Shown here one piece after another: positions 7,235-15,926 of a stretch of DNA of 64,000 nucleotides. This stretch comes from Vampirovibrio chlorellavorus (lineage in GTDB: Bacteria; Cyanobacteriota; Vampirovibrionia; Vampirovibrionales; Vampirovibrionaceae). Position 1 is the first letter of the stretch. Each line of letters begins with the position of its first letter. The stretch covers positions 186,001 through 250,000 of the forward strand of contig LAPX01000007.1 of the NCBI GenBank assembly GCA_001858525.1, in the 5' to 3' direction. The notes beneath the pieces were generated by a model, which saw only the letters and a program-made list of their open reading frames with translations, was not told the DNA's origin and ran no database searches. Position numbers and translations under genes: made by a program.

Positions 7235-8959
7235 ATGAGCATGCTGAGCCAAAGACTGCCACACGCCAATGCCTTCCCAAGCGCCACAGCTTCGGAGCAA
7301 GTCAAGCTTGCCGTTGGCTTGTCCACCCTGCTCAACCTCAACAACGCGAACAACGCGCGAGAGAGTCAAATAGCCCAGCAGGTCTTTCAAGAGATTTTAA
7401 ATTGCAACCAGAAAGCGGCCCATTGTGATCCGTTGGCAGAGGCCGACTATGCCCTAAAGCAGGCCCGCTGCCAATCCGCCTTTCAGTTTGATCTGTCCGA
7501 GCAACTGCCTGAAGCCGTGGCCCAAATCTATCGAGCCCTCACACAAGTGCTAGGGACCCGCCATTGTGCCGTGCTAATTGCCGATGAACAAACCGGTTTA
7601 TACGCCCTGCTGGAAGATCTACAAACCCCGGGGGCTAAAATCCACGAATTGACAGGCCCTCAGGATGCCGCCTTGCGGAATCGCCTGCCGGAACTGATTA
7701 CACAAACCTGCTTTCCACTGGAGAACGGGCAAACTGCCCTATTGGCCGTAAGCGATTCCAGCGAGACTAACCAGCAGCAAGCCCTTTTAGAAAGTATTTG
7801 CCCCACCTTAGCGACGAAAGTAAACCGCCTGCTGCGCTTCCGCCAGTCTCAGAGCTTGCCGTTCGTGCAGGGCGTGGTGCTAGAGTTGGCCTCCCGATTG
7901 GTCACCGCCGTGGATCGCGATGCCATTATCACTGCGGTTCTGGAAATATTCACCCGACGGTTGGGTTTTGACGCTTGCCAATACGTGGGTTTCAACCCGG
8001 AAAACAGCCAAGGGGAAGTGCTGTTTGACATTCGCAATCAAGATGGGACTCTCAAGCTGCACAGCTACAGCCACGCCGGACTGCAGGGCAAGCGCCGCAA
8101 AATCAGGGAATTTTCCAATCTGGTGGGCCTGCTGTCCTCCATGGCCCGCAACCGGTTTTACCTGCACCTCAACGGGCAAAAGCTCGGTGAACGCGCACTG
8201 GGCGATATCTTTGGCATCAAGCACGTGCAATCGGCCCTGTTACTGCCGATGGTCGACTTGGCCACCGGGGAAATCCAGGGCACCTTTAACCTGTTTTACA
8301 CCAGCGACGCCCTAATCGGAGAGGAAAGCCGCCAGGTGGCTCAAGAAGCCGTCCGACTGGCCTCGCAAGCCATCAGCAGGGCCTTGGTTCTGGAAAAAGC
8401 CCTAGCCATGGCCTCCAGCGATGAATTGACCGGACTGATGAATCGCCGGGGCTATTACCAGCGATTTGAATCGGAACTGGAGCGGGCTCGCCGGAACCAG
8501 ACACCCTTGTGCGTTGGCTTGGTGGATGTGGACCACTTTAAACGTTTCAATGATACCTACGGGCACCTCAGCGGCGACCTGGTACTGAAAGCGCTGGCTG
8601 AACTGTTCACTCAAAAACTACGCCGCAGTGACGTGATTTGTCGCTTTGGCGGGGAAGAGTTCGCCATTTTGCTGCCGGATACCAACCTCAAATCCGCGGT
8701 AGAGTTGATGGATCGGGTTCGGCAAACCGTGGAAAAACTGTCCATTACCGGCCTACATGGGGAAACCCTCCAGGTGACCATCAGCGTCGGTGTGGCCGAA
8801 GTAAACACCTTACCCAAGGCCAGTCTGCATCGATCCGAGATTTCAGATACGCTGGCCCTAGCCGATGAGCAACTGTACGAGGCCAAAAACCATGGACGCA
8901 ACCAGGTGTGCTACGCCCGCTCCGGTGAAGCCGCCCAACACGTCTCGCAAGCCGGATAG
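7235..8959 (+). CDS. Diguanylate cyclase with sensory N-terminus (GAF-like + GGDEF)
   Basis: A 574-residue soluble protein. Residues 1-220 have no domain I can name. About 215-385 look like a GAF domain (LASRLVTAVDRDAIITAV to AVRLASQAISRAL). A GGDEF domain follows from DELTGLMNRRGYY. The active site GGEEF is at 472-476, and an RxxD inhibitory-site motif (RRSD) precedes it at the usual distance, so cyclase activity making c-di-GMP from two GTP, with product inhibition, is expected. No membrane segments are seen; the GAF part probably senses a small molecule. A downstream ATG two codons later is an alternative start. No strong ribosome site is visible at either. Confidence 0.88.
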   Translation: MSMLSQRLPHANAFPSATASEQVKLAVGLSTLLNLNNANNARESQIAQQVFQEILNCNQKAAHCDPLAEADYALKQARCQSAFQFDLSEQLPEAVAQIYRALTQVLGTRHCAVLIADEQTGLYALLEDLQTPGAKIHELTGPQDAALRNRLPELITQTCFPLENGQTALLAVSDSSETNQQQALLESICPTLATKVNRLLRFRQSQSLPFVQGVVLELASRLVTAVDRDAIITAVLEIFTRRLGFDACQYVGFNPENSQGEVLFDIRNQDGTLKLHSYSHAGLQGKRRKIREFSNLVGLLSSMARNRFYLHLNGQKLGERALGDIFGIKHVQSALLLPMVDLATGEIQGTFNLFYTSDALIGEESRQVAQEAVRLASQAISRALVLEKALAMASSDELTGLMNRRGYYQRFESELERARRNQTPLCVGLVDVDHFKRFNDTYGHLSGDLVLKALAELFTQKLRRSDVICRFGGEEFAILLPDTNLKSAVELMDRVRQTVEKLSITGLHGETLQVTISVGVAEVNTLPKASLHRSEISDTLALADEQLYEAKNHGRNQVCYARSGEAAQHVSQAG

Positions 8960-9010
8960 CGCAAACGCCCTACAAGCCCGCCGACTATCTATGCACGTTT
9001 TAAAAAGCGG

Positions 9011-10048
9011 CTAACTGATGCCGGTTTTTAGAATATCGTGCATGTGCACCACCCCGATGGGCTGACCCTGCGGGGAGCAACTGACCAGCACGGTGATTTT
9101 ATGGGTTTCCATCAAGCGCAAGGCGGTTACGGCCAAAGCCTCCGGCTCAATCTGCTTGGGAGAAACGGTCATCACCTCGGCCAGCGGAATGGTCCGGGGA
9201 TCGCTAAACCGAGTCAAGGCCCGACGCACGTCTCCATCGGTTAAAATACCCTGCATCAACCCTTGAGCATCTAGGACAATGGCCATTCCCAACTTCTTGA
9301 GGCTCACTTCCATCAAGGCCTCCAGAAAAGGCGTGTCCAGAGAAACCCGTGGCAGGCTATCCCCGGTGTGCATGACATCGGAGACCCGCAATAACAAGCG
9401 CTTGCCCAAGTTGCCCGCTGGATGAAACAAGGCAAAATCATCCGGAGAAAAACCCCGGCGCTCCAACAAAACCACCGCTAAAGCGTCTCCCAGGGCCAAG
9501 GTGGCCGTGGTACTGGCCGTGGGGGCCAAGCCCAACGGGCAAGCCTCCTGCTGAACGGCAATATTCAAGACCACATCACTTTGCTGCGCCAGCGTAGAGC
9601 TGGCCTTACCGGTCATGCCGATTAAGGGCACCCCAAAGCGTTTCACCAAGGGTAAAATCCCCAGAATTTCAGGGGTTTCCCCACTATTGGAAATGGCGAT
9701 GACCATATCCTGTTGAGTCAGCAAGCCTAAATCCCCGTGGCTTCCTTCAGCGGGGTGCAAAAAATAGCTGGGCGTGCCCGTACTGGAGAGGGTAGCGGCA
9801 ATTTTTTTGCCAATGTGCCCGGATTTCCCCATGCCGGTAATCACCACACGGCCGGTGCAAGCCTCAATGAGTTCCACGGCCCGCACAAACTGATCGTCCA
9901 TTTGGGCTTTTAAGTCTTCCAGCGCCTGAATTTCAATATCCACCACCCCACGGGCACGGGCCAGCAAGACATCCTGAGCATCGGGAGCGGTCACGGAAAG
10001 GGTCTCTGGCTGCGCGGAGGGAAAAGAATTTGTTGAAGCATTTGACAT
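9011..10048 (-). CDS. kdsD: Arabinose-5-phosphate isomerase (KpsF/GutQ family)
   Basis: A 345-residue protein with an N-terminal SIS domain (VVITGMGKSGHIGKKIAATL; HPAEGSHGDLG; SNSGETPE) and two C-terminal CBS domains from about residue 225 (VSDVMHTGD, GILTDGDVRRALTRF, EVMTVSPKQI). This arrangement is that of D-arabinose-5-phosphate isomerase, which converts ribulose-5-phosphate to arabinose-5-phosphate, the first step to Kdo in LPS inner core. Together with the LptF/G-like permease in the window this argues for a LPS-bearing outer membrane. The next gene upstream on this strand ends about 200 bases away. Confidence 0.93.
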   Translation of the reverse strand: MSNASTNSFPSAQPETLSVTAPDAQDVLLARARGVVDIEIQALEDLKAQMDDQFVRAVELIEACTGRVVITGMGKSGHIGKKIAATLSSTGTPSYFLHPAEGSHGDLGLLTQQDMVIAISNSGETPEILGILPLVKRFGVPLIGMTGKASSTLAQQSDVVLNIAVQQEACPLGLAPTASTTATLALGDALAVVLLERRGFSPDDFALFHPAGNLGKRLLLRVSDVMHTGDSLPRVSLDTPFLEALMEVSLKKLGMAIVLDAQGLMQGILTDGDVRRALTRFSDPRTIPLAEVMTVSPKQIEPEALAVTALRLMETHKITVLVSCSPQGQPIGVVHMHDILKTGIS

Positions 10049-10189
10049 GAAAAAAGCGGAATCCTGTTTTCAATTACGAGAATAAAACCCAGCCTGATTG
10101 TAGCATTGACCTCGACTGGCCCCAAGGAAAGCGTGATTTTGGGAAATATAAAGTTAGGGATAACGGAATCTTGAAACGCTTAACGATAG

Positions 10190-10234
10190 AAGAACCCCCA
10201 GTCCGCTCGAGTAGGCAAAACCGGGGGATTCTTT
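10190..10234. terminator. Possible terminator hairpin after the OB-like gene
   Basis: AGAACCCCC pairs with GGGGGATTCT (one bulged A) across a 23-base loop. T-rich flanks occur on both sides, better on the plus side (TTCTTTT). It lies 20 bases after the stop of the minus-strand secreted gene. Confidence 0.4.
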
Positions 10235-10254
10235 TAAACCAGATGAGCAGGAGA

Positions 10255-10899
10255 TTAGAACTCCGGATCGTGCTTGCGCTCAGGCTTTTCTGTTTTTTGC
10301 AGAATTTTGATGTGCTCCACATCCACCCAGGGCTCATCCAGCGCATTGCTGAACTGAGTACCCACAATCTGGATTTTGTCGCCGGTTTCCAGTTCCATCA
10401 CTTCGCTGCTCTTCTTGCGCGGGAAGAACAACTTCAGCTCGGAAAGAGGAATGGTGTGCTGGGAGACATCGGGGCGCAGAATGAAAAAGCTGACATAATC
10501 GCGGGAATCGCGGAAGGCTTTTTTATAGTCCAGGGCCGTATCAGCAAAGCGGTTAAACACGCCGGTAAAGGTCACTTTCTGGTTCAGGTGCTGGGCAGGA
10601 TTTTTCAGCAAATCAAGGCTTTCTACCTTCATGGCGCTAGCCACACTGGCGTCAATTTCCTTGTCCAGCGCTGCTTTTTCCTTGGCGTCCAGTTTGCCAA
10701 TAGATTCTTTTTTATCGGATTTATCAGCCGGAGCGGGCTTACCGCTTTCTTTCTTCTGAACAGGCGCAGGCTTGCTGGCTGGCGAAGCAGCCATGACGGT
10801 GGCGGAAGACACCAGCGCGGAAAAAACCAGCAACGTGGATAAGGCCAAAGGCAAGAAGCGCTTGCTGAGTGGCTGACGGTTTAAGGGTTGGCTGTGCAT
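10255..10899 (-). CDS. Secreted protein with predicted OB-like C-terminal domain
   Basis: A 214-residue protein if started at ATG 10899, where GGGA lies nine bases upstream; the frame is open much further and has a second ATG five codons earlier. An N-terminal signal peptide is clear (FLPLALSTLLVFSALVSSATVMA). Next comes a Lys/Ala/Pro-rich charged linker of about 50 residues, then a domain reading KVTFTGVFNRFAD to GDKIQIVGTQFSNALDEPWVDVEHIKIL. The strand pattern and the GDKIQIVG turn are reminiscent of bacterial OB-fold proteins; this is an inference. It follows the vWA gene on the same strand by about 130 bases. Function unknown. Confidence 0.75.
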   Translation of the reverse strand: MHSQPLNRQPLSKRFLPLALSTLLVFSALVSSATVMAASPASKPAPVQKKESGKPAPADKSDKKESIGKLDAKEKAALDKEIDASVASAMKVESLDLLKNPAQHLNQKVTFTGVFNRFADTALDYKKAFRDSRDYVSFFILRPDVSQHTIPLSELKLFFPRKKSSEVMELETGDKIQIVGTQFSNALDEPWVDVEHIKILQKTEKPERKHDPEF

Positions 10900-11026
10900 A
10901 TTGAAACGTCCCATCCTATTTATGATTTGGCTATACGTGTTGTTGGGGCGGCGTGACCGCCAGTCTGTGAAAATACGTTTAGGGCCCGGAATGCCTTGGG
11001 GTTGACTGCCTTCATGTGGCCCTATT

Positions 11027-12019
11027 TTACCTCTTATTGGACTCAATGGGTACCGCAGCCGGTAAAACAACCTCTGGGGCAGTCGCCTTGCGAGGGGCAG
11101 CGGAAGGTAACTGACCCGATTGGGGAATGGAAGGCGCCGGGGGCGCTGAATGCTGAATGACCGTCCCCTGAACATTGGTTTCCACGGCCAGCGCTTTGTT
11201 CAGACTGTTGGCCAGCTCGGCAGCGGTATTGGCGGTATAAAACTGACCTTTGGTAGCCAAGGCCACGCAGCGCAGTTGCTTCACCGCCGCATAGTCTTGC
11301 AAACCCAAACCGATAACGTTTATTTTGATATGAATGCCCATTTGCTGCATTTTCACAGCCACATCGCAGGGGTCCTCGCCGCAGGTCTCGATGCCATCGC
11401 TAATGAGAATAATGGAATTGGTGCCGTTGACCACGTTAAAGTCTTCCTGCAAGGATCGCAACACCGTGTAGCTGATGGGAGTGGCCCCAGTGGGCCGCAG
11501 ACCGATCATTTTACTGGCAATCAGGTTGCGGTTATTTTCTCCCAGCGGCACCAACAGGCTGGTGGCTTTACAGGCGGTGAACTGGTTGGCGGAATTGCCA
11601 TAAACCCTTAGCCCTACACGGGTTCTGGGCGAAATATTGCGCAATACATCCAGCACGGTGCGTTTGGCGGCGATCATTTTATTCTCGCCGCTTTGCTCAA
11701 TGGGCTCGGACATAGAATAAGAGGAATCCAGAATAATCATGACGTTTTCTGGCCCGGCCTGTTGACTCAGTCCCTGTTGGCTTTGCTGGACATTCCCGGT
11801 AATAGGCGGCAACTGGGCTTTGGCCGTTGAAGGAAGCACCCCCATGGCCGCCAAAGCGACACTGGCCGTAATCAATGCCAGCCAGGATAAGGCCGACTTA
11901 CCAATCAGGCCCGCCTGAGTATCCTGTACAGTTTGCCTGGAATCTTGCACAAAAGCCCCAATATGATTCACAACATGACTCAACCGATAACGCTGAGATT
12001 GATCATCCTGATGACTCAT
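11027..12019 (-). CDS. vWA-domain protein, membrane-anchored or exported
   Basis: A 330-residue protein from ATG 12019, which has a strong GGGGGAG nine bases upstream; an in-frame extension to 12100 has no such site. Residues 42-62 (SALSWLALITASVALAAMG) form a signal anchor or signal peptide ending near AKA. A von Willebrand factor A domain follows, with a complete MIDAS: DSSYS at 98-102, TGATPIS near 185, and SDGIETCGEDP near 210. vWA domains bind partners through a metal ion. The C-terminus is Pro/Ala-rich. It begins the 10.2-12.0 kb pair of exported proteins. Extended -10 TGTTATGAT is found at 12133-12141, about 115 bases upstream. Confidence 0.85.
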   Translation of the reverse strand: MSHQDDQSQRYRLSHVVNHIGAFVQDSRQTVQDTQAGLIGKSALSWLALITASVALAAMGVLPSTAKAQLPPITGNVQQSQQGLSQQAGPENVMIILDSSYSMSEPIEQSGENKMIAAKRTVLDVLRNISPRTRVGLRVYGNSANQFTACKATSLLVPLGENNRNLIASKMIGLRPTGATPISYTVLRSLQEDFNVVNGTNSIILISDGIETCGEDPCDVAVKMQQMGIHIKINVIGLGLQDYAAVKQLRCVALATKGQFYTANTAAELANSLNKALAVETNVQGTVIQHSAPPAPSIPQSGQLPSAAPRKATAPEVVLPAAVPIESNKR

Positions 12020-12318
12020 GACGCAATACTCCCCCAACAGGTTCCGGTTCCCGATCCCAAGCCTCAGCCATATCCGCCTTCCGTCCATATAATCAGGCAA
12101 AGGGCAGATCCGGTGAGCACATCTCTTCCACCATCATAACAGGCAATTCAATCGCAGTCCTCACCCGTTTCCAAAAATTAAACAAACTTGCCAAACGACT
12201 CTGTCAGAAGCCCTAAAGGGTGGTTATCAGGCAAGCGCAATGCATACACTTCACTTCGCCAGAAGAGCAGGATGCTCAGCGTTAGACCCGGGAATGGCCT
12301 ACTTACGAGTGAAAAATG

Positions 12319-12363
12319 CGCAAAAAAAAATCTCTTGCGTGAGGGGGAAAAAATGCAAGAGAT
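12319..12363 (-). terminator. Rho-independent terminator, minus strand
   Basis: On the minus strand ATCTCTTGC and GCAAGAGAT form a nine-pair stem around a 16-base loop (12330-12363), directly followed by nine T residues. The nearest upstream minus-strand gene ends at 12596, 230 bases away, so it may end a long 3' UTR or a separate small transcript. Confidence 0.75.
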
Positions 12364-12389
12364 CGGATAGAGAGAGGCAGTATTTATTA

Positions 12390-12440
12390 TTAATTGAGAG
12401 ACATTATGTTTTGGTGTGTGTTGTTTGTTTGCACTTTCAT
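12390..12440 (-). CDS. Possible 16-residue peptide ORF
   Basis: ATG at 12440 has AGGGGG just upstream and reads MKVQTNNTHQNIMSLN before TAA. It lies about 30 bases before the terminator at 12363. It could be a translated small transcript; there is no homology evidence. Confidence 0.2.
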   Translation of the reverse strand: MKVQTNNTHQNIMSLN

Positions 12441-12595
12441 AAATCCCCCTGAAAAAAATGAATTGCCTAAACCTCAAAGTTTTTTACATAAGTTTACTTT
12501 TCATGTGGATTCAAATTTAAAACCACATGCAATCCAGCATTCAATAGTCGGCCAACCCAAGCCGAGCACGCTATAAAACCACTCCTTAGCCCTTG

Positions 12596-14089
12596 TTACT
12601 TGTTAACCAGGGCCTCCTGAATACGCCGCACCTCGGAGGAACCTGCAGCGGACGGCTTGGCCAGCAGGTAAGCGTCCAGAGCCCCTCGGGCTTCCCCCTT
12701 GCGGTTCAACTGGCTGAGGTACCAGGCCTTCAGCATCATGTAGTCGGGCTCGTTTCGATCGTAAGTAATGGATTTCTCAATATCGCCAAGCGCGTTGCCA
12801 AAGTCCCCCAGTTCCTGATAAACCAGACTGCGCCGATGATAGGCCCGAGGGTCCTTGGGTTGCATTGCAATGGTTTTATCGATGGCGCCCAGGGCCTGCT
12901 CCAGCCAGGGCTTGGCGTTTTCACCCTTCTGGATGGTCTGAAGCGCCTTTTGATAGTACCCCACCCCCAGGTTCAAATAATTCAGGGGGGTTCCACTTTG
13001 TTTGACCTGACGCTCCAGCTTTTCAAGGGCCTTGTCCTCAGCGCTGGCCAGCTCCTGTGCCCGTTCGGGATTCAGCTCACGCTGATCAGACGGGAGGTTG
13101 TTAATATCAGCGGCCAGGGCATATAACCGACGAATCGTCACCACATCCCGCAACGAGGGCTTAATGACGCTGCGGTTTTCCGAATACATGATGTCACCCG
13201 GCTGATCGCTGTGCCCCATCAGCCCCAAACTGTGACCCAGCTCGTGGATGGCCACGGCATGAATCTGCTCACTGTTTTGTGGCTTTCCAAAAATATCGAA
13301 GGTGGCAATCTTTACATCCATATAATCAATCCGATCGCCTTGATAATGCGGGGTCATCAAGCCAGCCGTATAAGCGGTTCGCCCTTCCTCGCTATACCCC
13401 TGACTATCAATGTTATTGACCCAGCTCACCCGAATATCGGCCTGCTCTTTGTTGGTAATTTGCGTGTAAGAGAGTTGATTTTCCAGGGCAGCACACCAGA
13501 CATCCAGCCCCCGCCGGACCTGAGCGACAAAGCCCGGCTGAAAATTCCGAATGCCCAAAGGCGCTTCTTCAATAAAAACCTTCAGTGGCAGTTTGGACAA
13601 AGCCCACCGGACTCGCCGCCCACCCTCGGTGGCATTATCCAGGTAGTCATCTCCCGCCGGAATAAGGCCTTGGTAGCGATCCACCTTATCTCCGCCAAAA
13701 TCACCCACCTTGTGCCATTCTCGAGTGTTGCTGCTTTCCGTGTACAGCCGTAAACGGGACAAGCCCACCCGAGACAGGCGGGCCGCCTGAGAATCCGGGG
13801 CCAGGGTCAAAATTTTCTGGTACTCAGCCTGAGCCTCCACCAGACGGTTCAATTTCAGGTAAGAATCAGCCAGATAATAATGGGCGTTGGCATTGCCCCC
13901 GCTTTGAGCCACGGACTCCAGAAAGTACCGAATGGCTCCCGAATAATTACCCTGAGAATACAGACTCAGTCCAATCTGATAGGCATCGGCATAGGCCGAG
14001 GCTGGCCAAAGTAGCAAGGCCATGACCCCACCGGCAATCAAAGATGCCAGGATAGCGCTAGTGGGTTGTAAAGCAGCAATTTTTTTCAT
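12596..14089 (-). CDS. Exported TPR-matrixin (M10-like) zinc metalloprotease
   Basis: A 497-residue protein. Residues 1-34 are a signal peptide ending SAYA. Two or more TPR units occupy about 36-115 (YSQGNYSGAIRYFLESV, HYYLADSYLKLNRLVEAQAEY). The metalloprotease domain spans about 160-330, with zinc-binding HELGHSLGLMGH at 282-293 (His 282, 286, 292; catalytic Glu 283) and the Met-turn DIMY at about 299. More TPR-like repeats follow at 370-490. This resembles matrixin-type secreted proteases; substrates are unknown. A second protein with the same modules lies 3.5 kb away (15927-17162). TPR arms may bind partners or substrate. Confidence 0.88.
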   Translation of the reverse strand: MKKIAALQPTSAILASLIAGGVMALLLWPASAYADAYQIGLSLYSQGNYSGAIRYFLESVAQSGGNANAHYYLADSYLKLNRLVEAQAEYQKILTLAPDSQAARLSRVGLSRLRLYTESSNTREWHKVGDFGGDKVDRYQGLIPAGDDYLDNATEGGRRVRWALSKLPLKVFIEEAPLGIRNFQPGFVAQVRRGLDVWCAALENQLSYTQITNKEQADIRVSWVNNIDSQGYSEEGRTAYTAGLMTPHYQGDRIDYMDVKIATFDIFGKPQNSEQIHAVAIHELGHSLGLMGHSDQPGDIMYSENRSVIKPSLRDVVTIRRLYALAADINNLPSDQRELNPERAQELASAEDKALEKLERQVKQSGTPLNYLNLGVGYYQKALQTIQKGENAKPWLEQALGAIDKTIAMQPKDPRAYHRRSLVYQELGDFGNALGDIEKSITYDRNEPDYMMLKAWYLSQLNRKGEARGALDAYLLAKPSAAGSSEVRRIQEALVNK

Positions 14090-14336
14090 GCTCAGGTGTT
14101 AATCCAATGCACTAACTCGCTCAAAAGAACTATCGGCCAACCAACTTAAAACTGTAATTTCTATTTTACCCCTTGGTGACCTATTGAAATGGCATCTCAT
14201 TTTTTCCAGACCAGACAGGGGTTTCATGCCCAAAAGGAAATCAGATTGAATGATCGCACCGACTTCCGGTAAAATGCCCCTACAACTCCCCTCAGAAAAA
14301 CCGATTGCAGTCCCCACCCAAGCAAAGGCAGCCGCC

Positions 14337-14783
14337 ATGTTCAAACGTAGTTTTTTACTGGTTTTGATGATTACCTCTCTGGTATTTGCCTCGGCCTTTG
14401 CCGCCCAGTTATGGATGACCAAAGACCTGCCCTCCTCCTACGATCCGGGACTCAGCATTGAAACAGCCTTTAAAACCTCTAAAGTCCCAATATTGGTTGA
14501 GTTTTACAGCGATACTTGCGGTACCTGTAAGCAACTGACACCCGTCATTCACGAGTTGAAAGAAGGCCCCTACAAGCACCGCCTGACCCTGGTCATGCTG
14601 GATGTCAGCGAACCGGCCAATCAGGACATTGCCAAGCTGTTTGGGGTAGATGCCTTGCCCGGTGTGTTTGTGTTTGACCCGCATCACATGAAGAAGCATC
14701 CCATTAAGCCAGAATTTTTCACCTCCAAAGGCACCTTGCAACAGGCCATAGACAACGCCTTATCCAAAACCATGAACCTATAG
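14337..14783 (+). CDS. Membrane-anchored thioredoxin-like protein
   Basis: A 148-residue protein from ATG 14337, with AAAGG about nine bases upstream. A hydrophobic N-terminal segment (FLLVLMITSLVFASAFA) is a signal peptide or anchor. The thioredoxin fold follows, with FYSDTCGTCKQLTP carrying a CGTC redox motif near residue 60, and the cis-proline region ALPGVFVF near 107. It probably works on the periplasmic side as a thiol-disulfide oxidoreductase for exported proteins. The gene is divergent from the matrixin gene, with about 250 bases between the starts. Confidence 0.85.
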   Translation: MFKRSFLLVLMITSLVFASAFAAQLWMTKDLPSSYDPGLSIETAFKTSKVPILVEFYSDTCGTCKQLTPVIHELKEGPYKHRLTLVMLDVSEPANQDIAKLFGVDALPGVFVFDPHHMKKHPIKPEFFTSKGTLQQAIDNALSKTMNL

Positions 14784-15129
14784 CACCTTGGAATCGAAGA
14801 ATTTTCAGGGAAACCTCTTCGCATTTTCAGAAAAATGCTGAGTCAGGGTTTCATTTTTTGGACAAGTTGCCGCTACATAAATTATCGGCCCGGCCATAAA
14901 CGCCACCGCATGGCGTCAATGTTTCTTAATAAACCAAAACCGGGTTGTAAAAAGGGTAAAAAGCATGTGCTGTGCTCAGATAAGGTCTCCTATAGTAAGA
15001 AAGTAGAGAGCGGCACCAAGGTAGCGAATGCCAAAAAGCCAGTCCTCTGTGTAAAATAGTAGTGAAGGATAGATTGACACAGTTAAACAAAATGGCCATT
15101 GATGGCTTTGCAATCAGCTAGGAGGGACT
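14784..15129 (+). other. Intergenic stretch with a doubtful small basic ORF
   Basis: About 345 bases. A frame open from 14835 to 15059 ends in a Lys-rich peptide with three spaced cysteines (PGCKKGKKHVLCSDKV... VLCVK); from ATG 14919 it would be 46 residues. No ribosome site precedes any of its ATGs, so it is not called as a gene. TTGACA at 15077-15082 may be the -35 of the next gene. Confidence 0.35.
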
Positions 15130-15390
15130 ATGAGTAAGAATGTCGTGATGAGTCACGAGGTTGGACTGGGCAACTCTGTTTTCACGGAAATTTCAAAAGA
15201 CTTTCGTTGCACCCTCAAAGCTGTAAAACGGGTTTTGGGCGATAAGCACATTATGACCACCGTTTTGCTGCATGCCTGTGTCTTTCCCACCGATCGCATG
15301 AGCCTGAAAATGGTTTGGGATCAGTTTGCCGCCTTACCGGTAGCCCAACGGGCCGATATTTTGCAGCAACTCCGCAGCCGGGCCATGTAA
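15130..15390 (+). CDS. Small conserved-looking soluble protein of unknown function
   Basis: An 86-residue protein with an excellent AGGAGG seven bases before the ATG. It reads as a small helical protein: N-terminal SHEVGLGNSVFTEISKDF, a middle VKRVLGDKHIMTTVLLHACVFP, and a C-terminal LPVAQRADILQQLRSRAM. No signal peptide, membrane segment or known motif is seen. A TTGACA about 50 bases upstream may be its -35. It stands alone among exported-protein genes. I do not recognise it. Confidence 0.65.
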   Translation: MSKNVVMSHEVGLGNSVFTEISKDFRCTLKAVKRVLGDKHIMTTVLLHACVFPTDRMSLKMVWDQFAALPVAQRADILQQLRSRAM

Positions 15391-15565
15391 ACGCAGGTTA
15401 AAACCATCGTTCCGCAACTCTATAAAAGGCTTATTATCCTAAGCTCTTGGCTAGTTAACGGTGCGCAACAAACCCGGGCTTTTAGCGTCTTTTTGTAAAT
15501 ATTCGATTGAGTCCCAGATTCAATCCTGACTCTACGGAAAAATCACAGGAAGGGGAGCTTGCGCT

Positions 15566-15901
15566 ATGAGTTCAGAACGCAAACCACAACGACTGTGCAA
15601 AACCTTCTATTGCTTGATTTGGCTGGGCTTTTTGGCTACCCCTGCCACACTCTCCCAACAGGCGCAAGGGCAGCCTTGGGTTCTGGCCCAGGCGAACATC
15701 CCCTCAGCCGGAACGGTGTTGGGCTGGGAGCTGAATATGAACCGGATTTACACACCCCAGCTTGACCCAAGTGTCCCTGCGACTCAAACCAAATCAGGCC
15801 AAGAGGCACCCGTTATCTTTTACGAGCTGAAAAACTGGCCTACTCAACCATCGCCGCAGGACAGCCCCTATCTACTCAACACCCCTGGCACCCGTAAATA
15901 A
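15566..15901 (+). CDS. Small exported protein of unknown function
   Basis: A 111-residue protein with GGGGAG about eight bases before its ATG. The N-terminus carries a signal peptide (LCKTFYCLIWLGFLATPATL) likely cleaved near residue 30-36. The mature part is short, Pro/Gln-rich and has few charged residues, with no recognisable motif. It converges on the second matrixin gene, whose stop is 26 bases away. It is probably a small secreted or surface protein belonging to the exported block. Confidence 0.65.
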   Translation: MSSERKPQRLCKTFYCLIWLGFLATPATLSQQAQGQPWVLAQANIPSAGTVLGWELNMNRIYTPQLDPSVPATQTKSGQEAPVIFYELKNWPTQPSPQDSPYLLNTPGTRK

Positions 15902-15926
15902 AACTCAACGTATAAAGTCAGAAAAC

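Larger units (their letters stand above)
12020..12595. other. Long intergenic region with a minus-strand terminator and mini-ORF
   Basis: About 575 bases, AT-rich from 12310 to 12570. It holds a possible extended -10 (12133-12141) for the vWA gene, a clear minus-strand terminator (12319-12363), and a 16-codon ORF just upstream of that terminator, both listed separately. Longer open frames on either strand have no ribosome site and biased, unprotein-like content, so none is called. Confidence 0.5.

Noticed and set aside
12178-12477. 99-codon minus-strand frame in the long intergenic region
   Set aside because: No ribosome site, Phe/Arg/Ser-biased content and it runs through the terminator hairpin.
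14835-15059. Small Lys/Cys-rich ORF
   Set aside because: No ribosome site at any ATG and no support beyond an open frame.
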